From Sphingomonas sp. PP-CE-1A-559 (GTDB lineage Bacteria; Pseudomonadota; Alphaproteobacteria; Sphingomonadales; Sphingomonadaceae): DNA of 64,000 bases. The stretch spans positions 62,001 through 126,000 of the forward strand of contig NZ_SLYA01000001.1 in assembly GCF_004340965.1 (NCBI RefSeq). The letters are read 5' to 3'. A program made the position numbers and the translations under genes. How positions within the stretch are numbered: position 1 is the stretch's first letter; every line of letters starts with the position of its first letter. Of this stretch, positions 33,571 to 45,233 are shown piece by piece. The notes beneath the pieces are model-generated. The model was not told where the DNA came from and ran no database searches. It was given only the letters and a program-made list of their open reading frames with translations.

Positions 33571-34620
33571 GTGAACGCCAAGCGCTCTTCGGTCTCCGGT
33601 GCCCTGCTCGACTGGTATGACGCGCACCGTCGCGACCTGCCGTGGCGCGCGAAGTCGGGCGAGGCGGTCGATCCGTACCGGGTGTGGCTGTCGGAAGTGA
33701 TGTTGCAGCAGACGACGGTGGCGGCGGTGACACCGCGGTTCCTGGCGTGGACCGCGCGGTGGCCGGATTTCGCGAGTCTGGCGGTGGCGGATGACGCCGA
33801 TGTCATGGCGGCGTGGGCGGGGCTTGGGTATTACGCTCGGGCGCGTAATCTGGTGAAGGCAGCGAAGGCCGTGGTCGCTGAGCATGGCGGCGTATTTCCG
33901 GGGACCGAGGTGGAGCTGCGCGCGCTGCCGGGGCTGGGTGCGTATACCGCGGCGGCGGTAGCGGCGATCGCGTTTGGCGAGCGCGCGGTGGTGGTCGATG
34001 CGAATGTCGAGCGGGTGGTCGCGCGGGTGTTTGCGATTCAGACTCCCTTGCCGGCGGCGCGGCCTGCGATTCGGGTGGCAGCGGACTCGATCACGCCGGA
34101 TACTCGGGCGGGCGACTTTGCGCAGGCGATGATGGATCTCGGGTCGGGGATCTGCACGTCGCGCGCGCCGAAATGCCTGCTGTGTCCGATCCGTGAGTTC
34201 TGCGAAGGCTTCAAGCAGGGCGCGCCGGAGCGGTTGCCGGTGAAAGCGAAGAAGACGGCCAAGCCTCAGCGGTACGGGACGATATTCTGGCTGGAACGCG
34301 ACGGGCAGGTGTTGCTGGTGCGGCGGCCGGACAAGGGTTTGCTCGGCGGGATGCGGGCGTTTCCGACCGGGCCCTGGGGTGAGGCCGCACCCGGTTTCGA
34401 GGACGCGCCGGCGCAGGCGGATTGGCGGATGCTGGACACGACCGTCGCGCACGGATTTACGCATTTCGATCTGCAACTGACGCTTGCGGTGGCGACGGTC
34501 GAGGCGCATCAACCGCGCGTTCCAACGGCGAGCGAATGGTGGCCGATCGACGAGCTGGATACCGCCGGCCTCCCGACCGTTTTCGCCAAGGCCGGTAAGG
34601 CCATACGGAGAGTTGCATGA
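33571..34620 (+). CDS. mutY: A/G-specific adenine glycosylase MutY
   Basis: MutY removes adenine opposite 8-oxoguanine. From GTG 33571 it is 349 residues. Catalytic Glu42 is in WLSEVMLQQTTVAAVTPRF. The helix-hairpin-helix is LPGLGAYTAAAVAAIAFG and catalytic Asp143 is in VVVDANVERVVARVF. The 4Fe-4S ligands are Cys195, 202, 205 and 211 (C-x6-C-x2-C-x5-C). The C-terminal NUDIX-like domain recognises 8-oxoG (FWLERDGQVLLVRRPDKGLL, HGFTHFDLQL). It overlaps the next gene by ATGA and is divergent from the DciA-like gene. Confidence 0.96.
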   Translation: MNAKRSSVSGALLDWYDAHRRDLPWRAKSGEAVDPYRVWLSEVMLQQTTVAAVTPRFLAWTARWPDFASLAVADDADVMAAWAGLGYYARARNLVKAAKAVVAEHGGVFPGTEVELRALPGLGAYTAAAVAAIAFGERAVVVDANVERVVARVFAIQTPLPAARPAIRVAADSITPDTRAGDFAQAMMDLGSGICTSRAPKCLLCPIREFCEGFKQGAPERLPVKAKKTAKPQRYGTIFWLERDGQVLLVRRPDKGLLGGMRAFPTGPWGEAAPGFEDAPAQADWRMLDTTVAHGFTHFDLQLTLAVATVEAHQPRVPTASEWWPIDELDTAGLPTVFAKAGKAIRRVA

Positions 34621-35969
34621 AACTGGTGCACTGGATTTCGACGGGCGGACTTGCTGCGCTGGCTGCTGCCACGGCCTATGCACAACAGGCGCAACCGCGT
34701 CCGCAGGTTAGTCCGCAGGCTCGTCCTACGCCGCGGATGACGATCCCGGTGAGCGCGTTGCTACCCGCCACCACTAAGTTGTTCGATAGCCTCGTTGCGC
34801 AGAACAAGATGCCGGGGATCGTCGGCGCATTCGGCGTGGGCGAAGGCCCGACCTTGTTCCCCGCTGCCGGGAAGATCAGCGACGATCCGAACGCACCCGC
34901 CGCCGGCCCCGATTCGCTGTGGCGCGTCTATTCGATGTCCAAGCCGATCACGGGGATGTCGGCGATGATGCTGGTCGAGGACGGCAAGCTCAACCTCGAC
35001 GATCCGGTCAGCAAATATATCCCGGCGTTCAAGGACATGAAGGTTGCGACCAGCCCCGACACGTCGCTCGCGACGCGGCCGGCAACGCGGCCGATCACGA
35101 TCCGCAACCTGCTGACGCACACCGCGGGGCTCGGCTACACGATCGTCACAAAGGGGCCGCTGCTCAAGGAATATGAGCGGCTCGGGATCCTGCCGCTGTC
35201 GGTCAGTGCGGCGATGGAAGAGAAGATGCGGCCCGTCCGGCCGAAATCGCTCGAGGAGTTCGCCAACCGCGTCGCAACGCTGCCGCTGATCGCCGAGCCG
35301 GGGACCAAGTGGAGCTACTCGATCGGGCTCGACGTGATGGGCCGCGTGATCGAGGTCGCGAGCGGCATGAGCTTCGAGCGGTTCGTCCAGACGCGGCTGT
35401 TCGATCCGCTGAAGATGAGGTCGAGCTTCTGGCAGGTGCCGCAGAGCGAGGTCGGGCGGCTGGCGACCAACTATGCGTTCGTCGGCGACACGCGGACGCC
35501 GCTCGATCCGGCAGCAAACTCGGTGTTCCTGCAGAAGCCAAGCTTTCCGTATGGCGGCGCCGGCCTGGTGATGTCGGCGCGTGACTACGACCGGTTCCTG
35601 CACATGATCCAGGACGGCGGCACGCTCGACGGCGTGCGCGTGATGAAGCCCGAGACGATCGCGCTGGCGACGTCGAACCTGTTGCCGGCGGGCGTCATGT
35701 TCGGCGGAGTCGGTGGCGGCACCGGGGGTACGCAGGGGAGCAACATGGGTTTCGGCGCGGGCGGTTCCGTCGTGCTCGCGGATACGCCGAACGGGCCGGG
35801 CAAGGGCACCTATGCCTGGGGTGGTGCGGCGGGCACGATCGCATGGGTCGATCCGGCGAAGCATTCGCGCGGCAACGTGATGGTCAATTACTTCCCGGCG
35901 GACCGGATACCGCTCCGCCAGCAGGTCGTCGCGGCGTTGCTCCAGGATGCGGCGAGGTTGCGCCGATGA
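34617..35969 (+). CDS. Serine hydrolase of the beta-lactamase/EstB family
   Basis: A 450-residue exported protein with a signal peptide (GGLAALAAATAYAQ). The penicillin-binding-like fold is clear: the SxxK nucleophile motif in LWRVYSMSKPITGMSAMML, the second motif in TKWSYSIGLDVMGRVIEVAS, and LLTHTAGLGYTI. The third motif ('HxG/KTG') is not obvious; AWGGAAGTIAWVD near the C-terminus probably fills it. Family members include EstB esterases, D-aminopeptidases and class C beta-lactamases. The length and 'SMSKPITG' favour an esterase-type enzyme. It is coupled by ATGA overlaps to mutY upstream and nudC downstream. Confidence 0.87.
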   Translation: MKLVHWISTGGLAALAAATAYAQQAQPRPQVSPQARPTPRMTIPVSALLPATTKLFDSLVAQNKMPGIVGAFGVGEGPTLFPAAGKISDDPNAPAAGPDSLWRVYSMSKPITGMSAMMLVEDGKLNLDDPVSKYIPAFKDMKVATSPDTSLATRPATRPITIRNLLTHTAGLGYTIVTKGPLLKEYERLGILPLSVSAAMEEKMRPVRPKSLEEFANRVATLPLIAEPGTKWSYSIGLDVMGRVIEVASGMSFERFVQTRLFDPLKMRSSFWQVPQSEVGRLATNYAFVGDTRTPLDPAANSVFLQKPSFPYGGAGLVMSARDYDRFLHMIQDGGTLDGVRVMKPETIALATSNLLPAGVMFGGVGGGTGGTQGSNMGFGAGGSVVLADTPNGPGKGTYAWGGAAGTIAWVDPAKHSRGNVMVNYFPADRIPLRQQVVAALLQDAARLRR

Positions 35970-36853
35970 GCGTGATGGAGGCACCTGGGTTCACGGGCGG
36001 GACGCTCGACCGGTCCGATGCGCTGCGGCACGATCCGGAAGGGTTGGCGGCGGCGCAGCGCGATTGGCGTGCGCGGTTGCTGGTGCTCGACGGGTTGCTG
36101 CCTAGCACGACCGACGACGGTCATCTGGCATGGACGTCGATGGCGGACATGCCCGACGATGCCGAGCCGATTCTGCTTGGGCTCGACGAGACCGGGCGGC
36201 CGCATTTCGCGGCGCTGCTGGCGGGCATGCGCGTCGACAACGCGCCGGCGATGCGCTCGCCCGCGCTGATGGCGGTGCTGGCCGCGCTCGCGCCGGGTGA
36301 GGCAGCGACGTATGCGGGTGCGCGGAGTGTCATCGACTGGCATGTCCGGCATGGTTTCTGCGCGAAGTGCGGATCGCCGACCGAAATGTTCCGGGCGGGG
36401 TGGGCGCGGAAGTGCCCGAACTGCGGGACCGAGCATTTCCCGCGGGTCGATCCGGTGGTGATCATGATCGCCGAGCATGACGGGCGGGCGCTGCTCGGGC
36501 GCGGCAAGGGATGGCCGCCGGGACGGTATTCCGCGCTTGCCGGCTTTGTGGAGCCGGCCGAGTCGATCGAGGAGGCGGTCGCGCGTGAGATTCTCGAGGA
36601 GTCGGGCGTGCGGGTCGGCAAGGTCCGGTACGTCGCCAGCCAGCCTTGGCCGTTTCCATCATCGCTGATGATGGCGTGCGTCGCGGAGGCCGAGGACGAT
36701 GCGATCACGCTCGATGTGAACGAGCTCGAGGATGCGATGTGGGTGCCGCGCGAGATGGTGCGTGCGGTGTTGCGCGGGGAGGAGGGGCCGTTCGTGGCGC
36801 CGCCGCCTTATGCGATCGCGTATACGCTGCTCAAGGAATGGGCGGGGGAATAG
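35966..36853 (+). CDS. nudC: NAD(+) diphosphatase / NAD-decapping hydrolase NudC
   Basis: NudC splits NADH into NMNH and AMP and removes NAD caps from RNA. From ATG 35966 (overlapping the upstream stop) it is 295 residues. It has a zinc ribbon CAKCGSPTEMFRAGWARKCP (CxxC...CxxC) and HFPRVDPVVIM. The NUDIX box is GFVEPAESIEEAVAREILEE, then SGVRVG, followed by the NudC-specific SQPWPFPSSLMM (SQPWPFPxS). It is the third gene of a mutY-hydrolase-nudC run, two of whose members deal with damaged or wasted nucleotides. Confidence 0.95.
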   Translation: MSVMEAPGFTGGTLDRSDALRHDPEGLAAAQRDWRARLLVLDGLLPSTTDDGHLAWTSMADMPDDAEPILLGLDETGRPHFAALLAGMRVDNAPAMRSPALMAVLAALAPGEAATYAGARSVIDWHVRHGFCAKCGSPTEMFRAGWARKCPNCGTEHFPRVDPVVIMIAEHDGRALLGRGKGWPPGRYSALAGFVEPAESIEEAVAREILEESGVRVGKVRYVASQPWPFPSSLMMACVAEAEDDAITLDVNELEDAMWVPREMVRAVLRGEEGPFVAPPPYAIAYTLLKEWAGE

Positions 36854-36908
36854 GCGCTGCGTCAGCTTCGGATGGACGGCGCGGGGTATAGTCTCGTAAC
36901 GGCGATGC

Positions 36909-38315
<1,407 letters not shown>

Positions 38316-38325
38316 AGGATTTCCC

Positions 38326-40359
38326 ATGACTGCCCCGACGAACCCGCTTCTCGATACGCTGTCGCTGCCCCGTTTCGCGGAACTGTCGCCCGACCAGATC
38401 GCGCCTGCGCTCGACGAGGCGATCGCGCGGCATGAGGCAATGGTCGAGGCGCTGACGACTGCGCGGCCGACCGATTTCGCGGGGGCATGGCTGCCATACG
38501 AGCGCGCGAATACCGAGATCGGCGCGATCTGGTCGGCGGTGTCGCATCTGCACGGCGTCGCGGACACGCCCGAACTGCGCGCGGCGTATTCGGAGGGGCA
38601 GAAGCGGCTTGTCGAGAACGACATGAAGGTCGGGCAGAACCGCGATTTGTACGAGGTGTTCGTGGCGCTGAGCGTGTCGCCCGAGTTCGCCGACTTGCCC
38701 GTTGAGGACCGGGTTGCGGTCGAGCAGGCGATCCGCGACTTCACGCTGTCGGGCGTGGCGCTGGAGCCCGAGGCACGCGACCGGTTCAGCGAGATTTCGG
38801 TCGAGCTGTCGGGGTTGTCGAACGAGTTCGGCAGCGCGGTGCTCGATGCGACCGATGCGTGGTCGGAACTAGTGACGGACGAGGCCGATCTCGCGGGGAT
38901 CTCGGACGCGGACAAGGCGATGTTCGCGGATGCCGCCAAGGCGAAGGGGCAGGCGGGCTGGCTGGTCACGCTGCAACAGCCGAGCGTCAACGCGGTGCTG
39001 ACCTTCGCCGAGAACCGCGAGTTGCGCGCCCGCATGTATCGCGCGTTCGCGACGCGCGCGTCGGACCAGGGGCCCAACGCGGGCGAGTTCGACAACAGCG
39101 CGCGGATCGCGCGTATCCTCGAACTGCGGCACGAGGGTGCCAAGCTGCTCGGCTTCACCGATCCGGTCGCGTGGTCGCTGGAGACCAAGATGGCTCCGAA
39201 CGGCGCCGAGGTGATCGCGTTCCTGCGCGATCTGGCGCGGCGCGCGAAGCCGGCGGCGGAGCGCGACCTTGCCGAGCTGAAGACGTTTGCCGTCGAGCAA
39301 CTCGGGATCGCCGATTTTGAGCCCTGGGATGCGGGGTTCGTGTCGAACCGGTTGCGGCAGGATCGCTATGCGGTCGATGCGCAGGTGGTGAAGGCGTATT
39401 TCCCCGTCGAGCGCGTGATGGAGGGCTGGCAGACGCTGATGCAGCGGCTGTTCGGCATCAAGCTCGTCGAGCGCGACGACGTCTCGCTGTACCACGAGGA
39501 CGCGCGGTTCTTCGACGTGGTGGACGAGAGCGGGACGGTGTTCGCGGGGCTGTACCTCGACCTGCACGCACGCACCGGCAAGCGTGGCGGCGCGTGGATG
39601 GCGCAGGCGCGGCCTCGGCTGCACGACGGCAATACGGTGACGGTGCCGGTCGCGTATCTTGTCTGCAATTTCGCGCCGGATGGGGGCGAGACGCCGTCTT
39701 TGCTGTCGCACAACGACGTGACGACGCTGCTGCACGAGACCGGCCACTGCATCCACCTGCTCTTCACCAAGGTGAACCGGCCGAGCATCGCCGGCACCAA
39801 TGGCTTCGAGTGGGACGCGATCGAGCTGCCGAGCCAGCTGATGGAGGATTTCGCCTGGGACAAGGACGTGCTGACCGGCATGTCTGGCCACAAGACCGGT
39901 GAGAAGCTCCCCGCAGACCTGTTCGAGCGGATGGTGAAGGCGCGGCATTTCCAGGCGGGGATGTTCATCCTGCGCCAGGTCGAGTTCGCGCTGTTCGACT
40001 TGCTGCTGCATCTCGGCACGATGGGCAGCGATCCGATCGAGGTGATCGAGGCGGTGCGCGACGAAGTGGCGGTGATCCGGCCGCCTGCATGGCACCGCTT
40101 CCCGCACGCGTTCAGCCATATTTTCGCAGGCGGCTACGCGTCGGGCTATTACAGCTATCTCTACGCGGAATTGCTCGCGGCGGATGGCTTCGAGGCGTTC
40201 GCGGAGGCTGGCCTGGTCGATCGCAAGACCGGCGACCGGTTCCGTGAGGAAGTTCTCGCGAGCGGTGCCACGCGACCTGCGGCGGAGAGCTTCCGTGCAT
40301 TCCGCGGGCGTGATCCCGAGCCGACCGCGATGCTGGTCCGTCACGGGCTGCAAGGGTGA
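38326..40359 (+). CDS. M3-family zinc metallopeptidase (oligopeptidase A / Dcp type)
   Basis: A 677-residue cytoplasmic oligopeptidase that finishes the breakdown of short peptides. The zinc site is HETGH at residues 470-474 ([13 protein letters not shown]), with the downstream Glu in [20 protein letters not shown]. The substrate loop [20 protein letters not shown] has the Gly/Tyr pattern of M3 enzymes. No signal peptide is visible. The frame is open upstream; ATG 38326 begins 10 nt after the sdaA stop. Its stop overlaps the GTG of the next gene, so peptide hydrolysis and cysteine degradation are coupled genetically. Confidence 0.94.
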   Translation: MTAPTNPLLDTLSLPRFAELSPDQIAPALDEAIARHEAMVEALTTARPTDFAGAWLPYERANTEIGAIWSAVSHLHGVADTPELRAAYSEGQKRLVENDMKVGQNRDLYEVFVALSVSPEFADLPVEDRVAVEQAIRDFTLSGVALEPEARDRFSEISVELSGLSNEFGSAVLDATDAWSELVTDEADLAGISDADKAMFADAAKAKGQAGWLVTLQQPSVNAVLTFAENRELRARMYRAFATRASDQGPNAGEFDNSARIARILELRHEGAKLLGFTDPVAWSLETKMAPNGAEVIAFLRDLARRAKPAAERDLAELKTFAVEQLGIADFEPWDAGFVSNRLRQDRYAVDAQVVKAYFPVERVMEGWQTLMQRLFGIKLVERDDVSLYHEDARFFDVVDESGTVFAGLYLDLHARTGKRGGAWMAQARPRLHDGNTVTVPVAYLVCNFAPDGGETPSLLSHNDVTTLLHETGHCIHLLFTKVNRPSIAGTNGFEWDAIELPSQLMEDFAWDKDVLTGMSGHKTGEKLPADLFERMVKARHFQAGMFILRQVEFALFDLLLHLGTMGSDPIEVIEAVRDEVAVIRPPAWHRFPHAFSHIFAGGYASGYYSYLYAELLAADGFEAFAEAGLVDRKTGDRFREEVLASGATRPAAESFRAFRGRDPEPTAMLVRHGLQG

Positions 40360-41417
40360 CAAAACGCGTCGACCGGCGCTGGTTGTCGGAGGCGGTGCGG
40401 CGGATCGAGGCGGACTATAACCGGTCCGCCGACACGCATCTGATCCGCGTCGACCTGCCGCGATACCCCGGTATCGTGCTGTACCTGAAGGACGAGAGTT
40501 CGCACCCGACCGGCAGCCTCAAGCACCGGCTCGCGCGGTCGCTGTTCCTGTACGCGCTGTGCAACGAATGGATCGGGCCGGAGACGACGGTGATCGAATC
40601 CTCGTCGGGATCGACTGCGGTGTCGGAGGCGTATTTTGCTAGGATGCTCGGGCTGCGGTTCATTGCCGTAGTGCCCGCGACGACCGCCAAGCCCAAGCTC
40701 GACGCGATCCGCTTTCACGGGGGCGAGATCCATATGGTCGACGATCCGCGCACCGTCTACGCGGTCTCGCACCGCTTGGCGGCCGAGACCGGCGGGCATT
40801 ATCTCGACCAGTTCACCTATGCCGAGCGCGCGACCGACTGGCGCGGCAACAACAACATCGCCGAGAGCATCTTCGCGCAGATGGCCGAGGAGGAGCATCC
40901 GTGCCCGTCCTGGATCGTCTGCGGCGCGGGGACCGGCGGCACGTCGGCGACGATCGGGCGGTTCATCCGGTACTGCCGGCACGACACGAAATTGTGCGTC
41001 GCGGACCCGGTGCACTCGGTGTTCCACCGGCATTTCGAGGACCGCTCTGTTGTCGCGTTGCCCGAAGGATGCGCGTCGCGGATCGAGGGGATCGGGCGGC
41101 CGCGCGTCGAGCCGAGCTTCGTGCCGAGCGTTATCGATCGGATGATCGCGGTCGAGGATGCCGACAGCATCGGCGCAATGCGCGCGCTGTCCGACCGACT
41201 CGGCCGGCGCGTCGGCGGCTCGACCGGGACCAACCTCTGGGCGTGCGCGCAGATCGTCGAGGAGATGGCGGCGGCGGGCGAGACGGGGAGCATCGTCACG
41301 CTGTTGTGCGATGGCGGCGACCGCTATGGCTGCACCTATTACGACGATTCATGGCTCGACGATCGCGGGGTCGCGTGGACCGGGGCGGCGGCGCGGATGA
41401 CGCAATTTCTGGGCTGA
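40356..41417 (+). CDS. PLP-dependent cysteine synthase-fold enzyme, Cds1-like L-cysteine desulfhydrase
   Basis: A 353-residue fold-type-II PLP enzyme starting at GTG 40356 (GTGA overlap). Lys56 in [20 protein letters not shown] is the PLP lysine; [20 protein letters not shown] and the phosphate loop [16 protein letters not shown] are present. The pattern [20 protein letters not shown] (then NNIAESIF) matches the Cds1 group, as in mycobacterial cysteine desulfhydrase, better than CysK/CysM. If so, it would release sulfide, ammonia and pyruvate from cysteine. A synthase or other beta-replacement role cannot be excluded. Confidence 0.78.
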   Translation: MTKRVDRRWLSEAVRRIEADYNRSADTHLIRVDLPRYPGIVLYLKDESSHPTGSLKHRLARSLFLYALCNEWIGPETTVIESSSGSTAVSEAYFARMLGLRFIAVVPATTAKPKLDAIRFHGGEIHMVDDPRTVYAVSHRLAAETGGHYLDQFTYAERATDWRGNNNIAESIFAQMAEEEHPCPSWIVCGAGTGGTSATIGRFIRYCRHDTKLCVADPVHSVFHRHFEDRSVVALPEGCASRIEGIGRPRVEPSFVPSVIDRMIAVEDADSIGAMRALSDRLGRRVGGSTGTNLWACAQIVEEMAAAGETGSIVTLLCDGGDRYGCTYYDDSWLDDRGVAWTGAAARMTQFLG

Positions 41418-41424
41418 GTAACCG

Positions 41425-44400
41425 ATGACCACATGGCAGTTCTGGATCGATCGCGGCGGCACGTTCACCGACGTCGTCGCACGGCAACCGGATGGGCGGA
41501 TTGTTACCGCCAAGCTGCTCTCGGAAGATCCCGAGCGCTACGGTGACGCCGCGGTCGAGGCGATCCGGCGACTGACGGGCGGGGCGGAAGTCCCGCTCGA
41601 ACTGCGGATCGGCACGACGGTCGCGACCAACGCTCTGCTCGAGCGCAAGGGCGAGCCGACCTGCCTCGCGATCACGCGCGGGTTCGGTGATGCTTTGCTG
41701 ATCGGCCACCAGGAACGGTCCGACATCTTCGCGCGCGACGTGAACCGCCCGCCGCCGCTGTTCGCGCATGTCGTGGAGATCGACGAGCGGGTCGGGGCGG
41801 AGGGCGATGTTCTCCGTCCGCTTGATACCGATGCGGCGCGCGCAGGTTTACAGGCGGCATTCGACAGCGGCCTGCGCGCCATCGCGATCGTCCTCATGCA
41901 CGGATATCGCTTCACCGCGCATGAGGAGGCCCTGGCGGCAATCGCAACCGAGATCGGCTTCACGCAAATTTCGGTCAGCCACCGCGTCGCGCCGTTGATC
42001 AAGCTGATCGGGCGCGGCGATACGACCGTCGTCGATGCGTATCTGTCGCCGGTCGTCGATCGCTATGTCGCGGGCCTGAGCGAGGCGCTGGGGCAGGGCG
42101 CGTTGTTCATGCAGTCGTCGGGCGGGCTGGTCGACGGCGCAGGCTTTCGCGGCAAGGACGCGATCCTGTCGGGGCCGGCGGGCGGCATCGTCGGCATGGC
42201 CGCGACCGCGCGTGAGGCCGGGTTCGAGCACATCATCGGCTTCGACATGGGCGGCACCTCGACCGATGTCTCGCACTACGCCGGCACTTACGAACGCGAC
42301 ACCGAGACGCTGATCGCCGGTGCCCGCATCCGCGCGCCGATGCTGCGGATCCATACCGTCGCGGCGGGCGGCGGTTCGATCTGTCGGTTCGATGGCGAGC
42401 GGTTGATCGTGGGGCCCGAGAGCGCGGGCGCTGTGCCGGGGCCGGCATGTTATCGTCGAGGCGGGCCGCTGACGGTGACCGACTGCAACGTGATGCTCGG
42501 CAAAGTGCGCCCCGAATTCTTCCCGGCGCTGTTCGGACCGGCGGGCGACCGGCCGCTCGACGCCGAGGCGGTGGCTGCCCGGTTCGCGGAACTGCCGCTC
42601 GATCCGCAGGTCGCGGCGGAAGGGTTCGTCGCGGTCGCGGTGGCGAACATGGCGAACGCGATCCGGACTATTTCCGTTGCTCGCGGGCATGACGTGACGC
42701 GCTATACGCTGGCGTGCTTCGGTGGAGCCGGAGGGCAGCATGCGTGCCTCGTCGCCGATGCGCTGGCGATGGACCGGGTGATGATCCACCCGCTGGCCGG
42801 GGTGCTGTCGGCGTACGGGATGGGGCTGGCCGATCGTCGGGTCCTTCGGGAGGCGACCTCGGGTGCTGCGTTCGCGAATTATGCTGAGATCGCCGCTGCG
42901 TTGGACGAGCTGGCGGAGGCTGCCCGTGAAGCACTGGTCGCGCAGGGTGTCACGGCGGACGAGGTTAGGATCGAACGCCGAGTGCATCTGCGCCGAGGCC
43001 AGACCGACCACACCATCGAACTCGATCTCGACGAACCGGCCGCAATGATCGCCGCGTTCGACGCGGCACACATCGCGCAGTTCGGTTTTGCCAGCGAAGC
43101 GCTGCTGATCGCCGACCGAATTGTTGCGGAAGCCATCGCCGAGAGTCCGCCGATCGACGCCGCGCTCGTCATGTTCCCCGACGAGCCAGCCCCGCCCCTG
43201 TCCGTCGCCCCCGTCTACATGGCTGGTGCGTGGCACGACACGCCCGTCCTGGCCCGCGAAGGCCTGCCCTCCGGCCACGCCATCGACGGCCCCGCGCTGA
43301 TCCTCGACAGCGTCTCGACCACCATCGTCGAGCCCGGCTGGCGCGCGCGCGTCGATCCGATCGGCAATTTGATCCTCGACCGGATCGCCCCCCGTATCGG
43401 CGCCAGCGTCGGCACCGAATCCGACCCGGTGCGCCTCGCCATCTTCGCCGGTCTGTTCATGAGTATCGCCGAGGAGATGGGCGCCGCACTCCAGCGCTCC
43501 GCCGCCTCGGTCAACATCCGCGAGCGGCTCGACTTCAGCTGCGCGCTCTTCGACGCGCACGGCAACCTCGTCGCCAACGCCCCGCACATCCCGGTCCACC
43601 TCGGCTCGATGGGCGAGAGCATCCGCACGATCATCGACGCACGAGGCTGCCGCGCAGACGGCCGCGGTATCCGCCGCGGCGACGCCTACGCGCTCAACGC
43701 GCCGTATCGTGGCGGCACGCACCTCCCCGACATCACAGTGATCATGCCGGTCTTTGCAGGACACGACGACACGCCTGCCTTCTTCGTAGCCGCTCGCGGT
43801 CATCACGCAGACGTCGGCGGGATCACCCCCGGATCGATGCCGCCCGAAAGCCGCTCGGTCGAGGAAGAGGGCGTGCTGCTCGACGATCTTCTGGTTGTCG
43901 ATGAAGGCCGCTTCCTCGAAACCGAACTCCGCGCCGTGTTCGCCGGCGGCCCCTATCCAGCGCGCAACATCGACCAGAACATCGCCGATCTCGCCGCGCA
44001 GTTGGCCGCCTGTACGCGCGGCGCGACCGGTCTCACGCGGCTGGCCGACGAATACGGCACGGACGTCGTCACTGCGTATATGGAGCATGTCCAGGCCAAC
44101 GCCGACGCCGCCGTCCGCCGCCTGATCGCGGCACTCGACGACGGCGCGTTCGCCTACGAAATGGACGACGGCGCAGTGGTCCGCGTGGCGGTCCGCATCG
44201 ATCGCGCGGCCGCGACGATGGAGGTCGACTTCGCCGGCACCAGCGACCAGCGCCCAACCAACTTCAACGCCCCGGTCTCGATCGTCCGTGCCGCCGTACT
44301 CTACGTCGTCCGTGCGCTGATCGACGAGGCCGTGCCGCTCAACGACGGCTGCCTGCGCGGCGTGACGATCCGCGTGCCCGAAGGCTCGATGCTCAACCCG

Positions 44401-44964
44401 CGCTATCCGGCGGCCGTCGTCGCCGGCAACGTCGAGACGAGTCAGGTCGTCACCGACGCGCTGTTCGGCGCACTCGGCGCGATGGCCGCGAGCCAGGGGA
44501 CGATGAACAACTTCACCTTCGGCAACGACACGCACCAATATTACGAGACGATCGCGGGGGGAGCAGGTGCGGGTCCCGGCTTCGACGGCGCGTCGGTGAT
44601 CCAGACGCACATGACCAACAGCCGGCTGACCGATCCGGAAATCTTCGAGACGCGCTTCCCCGTGTTGCTGGAGGAATTCTCGATCCGCCGCGGCTCGGGC
44701 GGGGCAGGCGCGCACCACGGCGGCGACGGTGCGACGCGTCGCGTCCGGTTTCTCAAGGACATGACTGCCTGCATCCTCGCCAACCGCCGCCGCATCCCGC
44801 CGTTTGGGATGGCCGGCGGTGACAGTGGCGGGCTCGGCTCGGCATCGGTCGAGCGCGCGGATGGCGGCGTCGAACGGCTTGGCTCGACCGCCAAGGTCGA
44901 CATGCACGCCGGCGACGTGTTCGTGATCGAGACGCCCGGCGGGGGTGGCTTCGGTCAGGCCTGA
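41425..44964 (+). CDS. 5-oxoprolinase / fused hydantoinase A-B family protein
   Basis: ATP-dependent opening of 5-oxoproline (or a hydantoin) to glutamate. The 1179-residue protein carries both halves in one chain. The HyuA-like part (1 to about 660) has [49 protein letters not shown] and [17 protein letters not shown]. The HyuB-like part (about 670-1175) has [52 protein letters not shown] and [12 protein letters not shown]. The fused form is typical of eukaryotic-type OXP and many proteobacterial 5-oxoprolinases. It is 7 nt after the cysteine enzyme, suggesting joint breakdown of glutathione-derived products. Confidence 0.9.
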   Translation: MTTWQFWIDRGGTFTDVVARQPDGRIVTAKLLSEDPERYGDAAVEAIRRLTGGAEVPLELRIGTTVATNALLERKGEPTCLAITRGFGDALLIGHQERSDIFARDVNRPPPLFAHVVEIDERVGAEGDVLRPLDTDAARAGLQAAFDSGLRAIAIVLMHGYRFTAHEEALAAIATEIGFTQISVSHRVAPLIKLIGRGDTTVVDAYLSPVVDRYVAGLSEALGQGALFMQSSGGLVDGAGFRGKDAILSGPAGGIVGMAATAREAGFEHIIGFDMGGTSTDVSHYAGTYERDTETLIAGARIRAPMLRIHTVAAGGGSICRFDGERLIVGPESAGAVPGPACYRRGGPLTVTDCNVMLGKVRPEFFPALFGPAGDRPLDAEAVAARFAELPLDPQVAAEGFVAVAVANMANAIRTISVARGHDVTRYTLACFGGAGGQHACLVADALAMDRVMIHPLAGVLSAYGMGLADRRVLREATSGAAFANYAEIAAALDELAEAAREALVAQGVTADEVRIERRVHLRRGQTDHTIELDLDEPAAMIAAFDAAHIAQFGFASEALLIADRIVAEAIAESPPIDAALVMFPDEPAPPLSVAPVYMAGAWHDTPVLAREGLPSGHAIDGPALILDSVSTTIVEPGWRARVDPIGNLILDRIAPRIGASVGTESDPVRLAIFAGLFMSIAEEMGAALQRSAASVNIRERLDFSCALFDAHGNLVANAPHIPVHLGSMGESIRTIIDARGCRADGRGIRRGDAYALNAPYRGGTHLPDITVIMPVFAGHDDTPAFFVAARGHHADVGGITPGSMPPESRSVEEEGVLLDDLLVVDEGRFLETELRAVFAGGPYPARNIDQNIADLAAQLAACTRGATGLTRLADEYGTDVVTAYMEHVQANADAAVRRLIAALDDGAFAYEMDDGAVVRVAVRIDRAAATMEVDFAGTSDQRPTNFNAPVSIVRAAVLYVVRALIDEAVPLNDGCLRGVTIRVPEGSMLNPRYPAAVVAGNVETSQVVTDALFGALGAMAASQGTMNNFTFGNDTHQYYETIAGGAGAGPGFDGASVIQTHMTNSRLTDPEIFETRFPVLLEEFSIRRGSGGAGAHHGGDGATRRVRFLKDMTACILANRRRIPPFGMAGGDSGGLGSASVERADGGVERLGSTAKVDMHAGDVFVIETPGGGGFGQA

Positions 44965-45049
44965 TCGCACCCGCGCCACGCGGGGAAGGACTTTCGGCTG
45001 ATGGCGGAGGCGATTGCCGACGTTCGGTAGAGCATTGCGCCTCCTTCTG

Positions 45050-45157
45050 CCCCCTCCCCGAAAGGGAGGGGCGGGGGTGGGTAGGCCGGCTTGGGTCGTC
45101 GACGTTCCACGATCTGGAAACCGACCCACCCCCAACCCCTCCCTTTCAGGGAGGGGA
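45050..45157. repeat. Inverted pair of 'CCCTCCCTTTCAGGGAGGG'-type palindromes
   Basis: CCCCTCCCCGAAAGGGAGGG on the left and CCCCTCCCTTTCAGGGAGGG on the right, each continued by (G)GGGGTGGGT or ACCCACCCCC, enclose about 50 nt. It fills the 5-oxoprolinase/GH3 gap (44965-45233). Confidence 0.85.
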
Positions 45158-45233
45158 GCCCTTGCGACGGCTGGTTGCGGTAACGCGACGAACGCGGCAC
45201 ACACGGCATTCGATCAGTCTGAAAGTGAAGCCC

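Noticed and set aside
34617..35969. Calling the serine hydrolase a beta-lactamase resistance gene
   Set aside because: The SxxK motif is shared by esterases and peptidases, the KTG-like third motif is not clear, and the chromosomal context (mutY, nudC) gives no resistance signal.
41848..45204. A 1118-codon reverse-strand open frame across the 5-oxoprolinase gene
   Set aside because: It is the antisense shadow of a high-GC gene: low-complexity, rich in Arg/Asp/Val/His, with no family motif, while the forward frame has complete HyuA/HyuB motifs.
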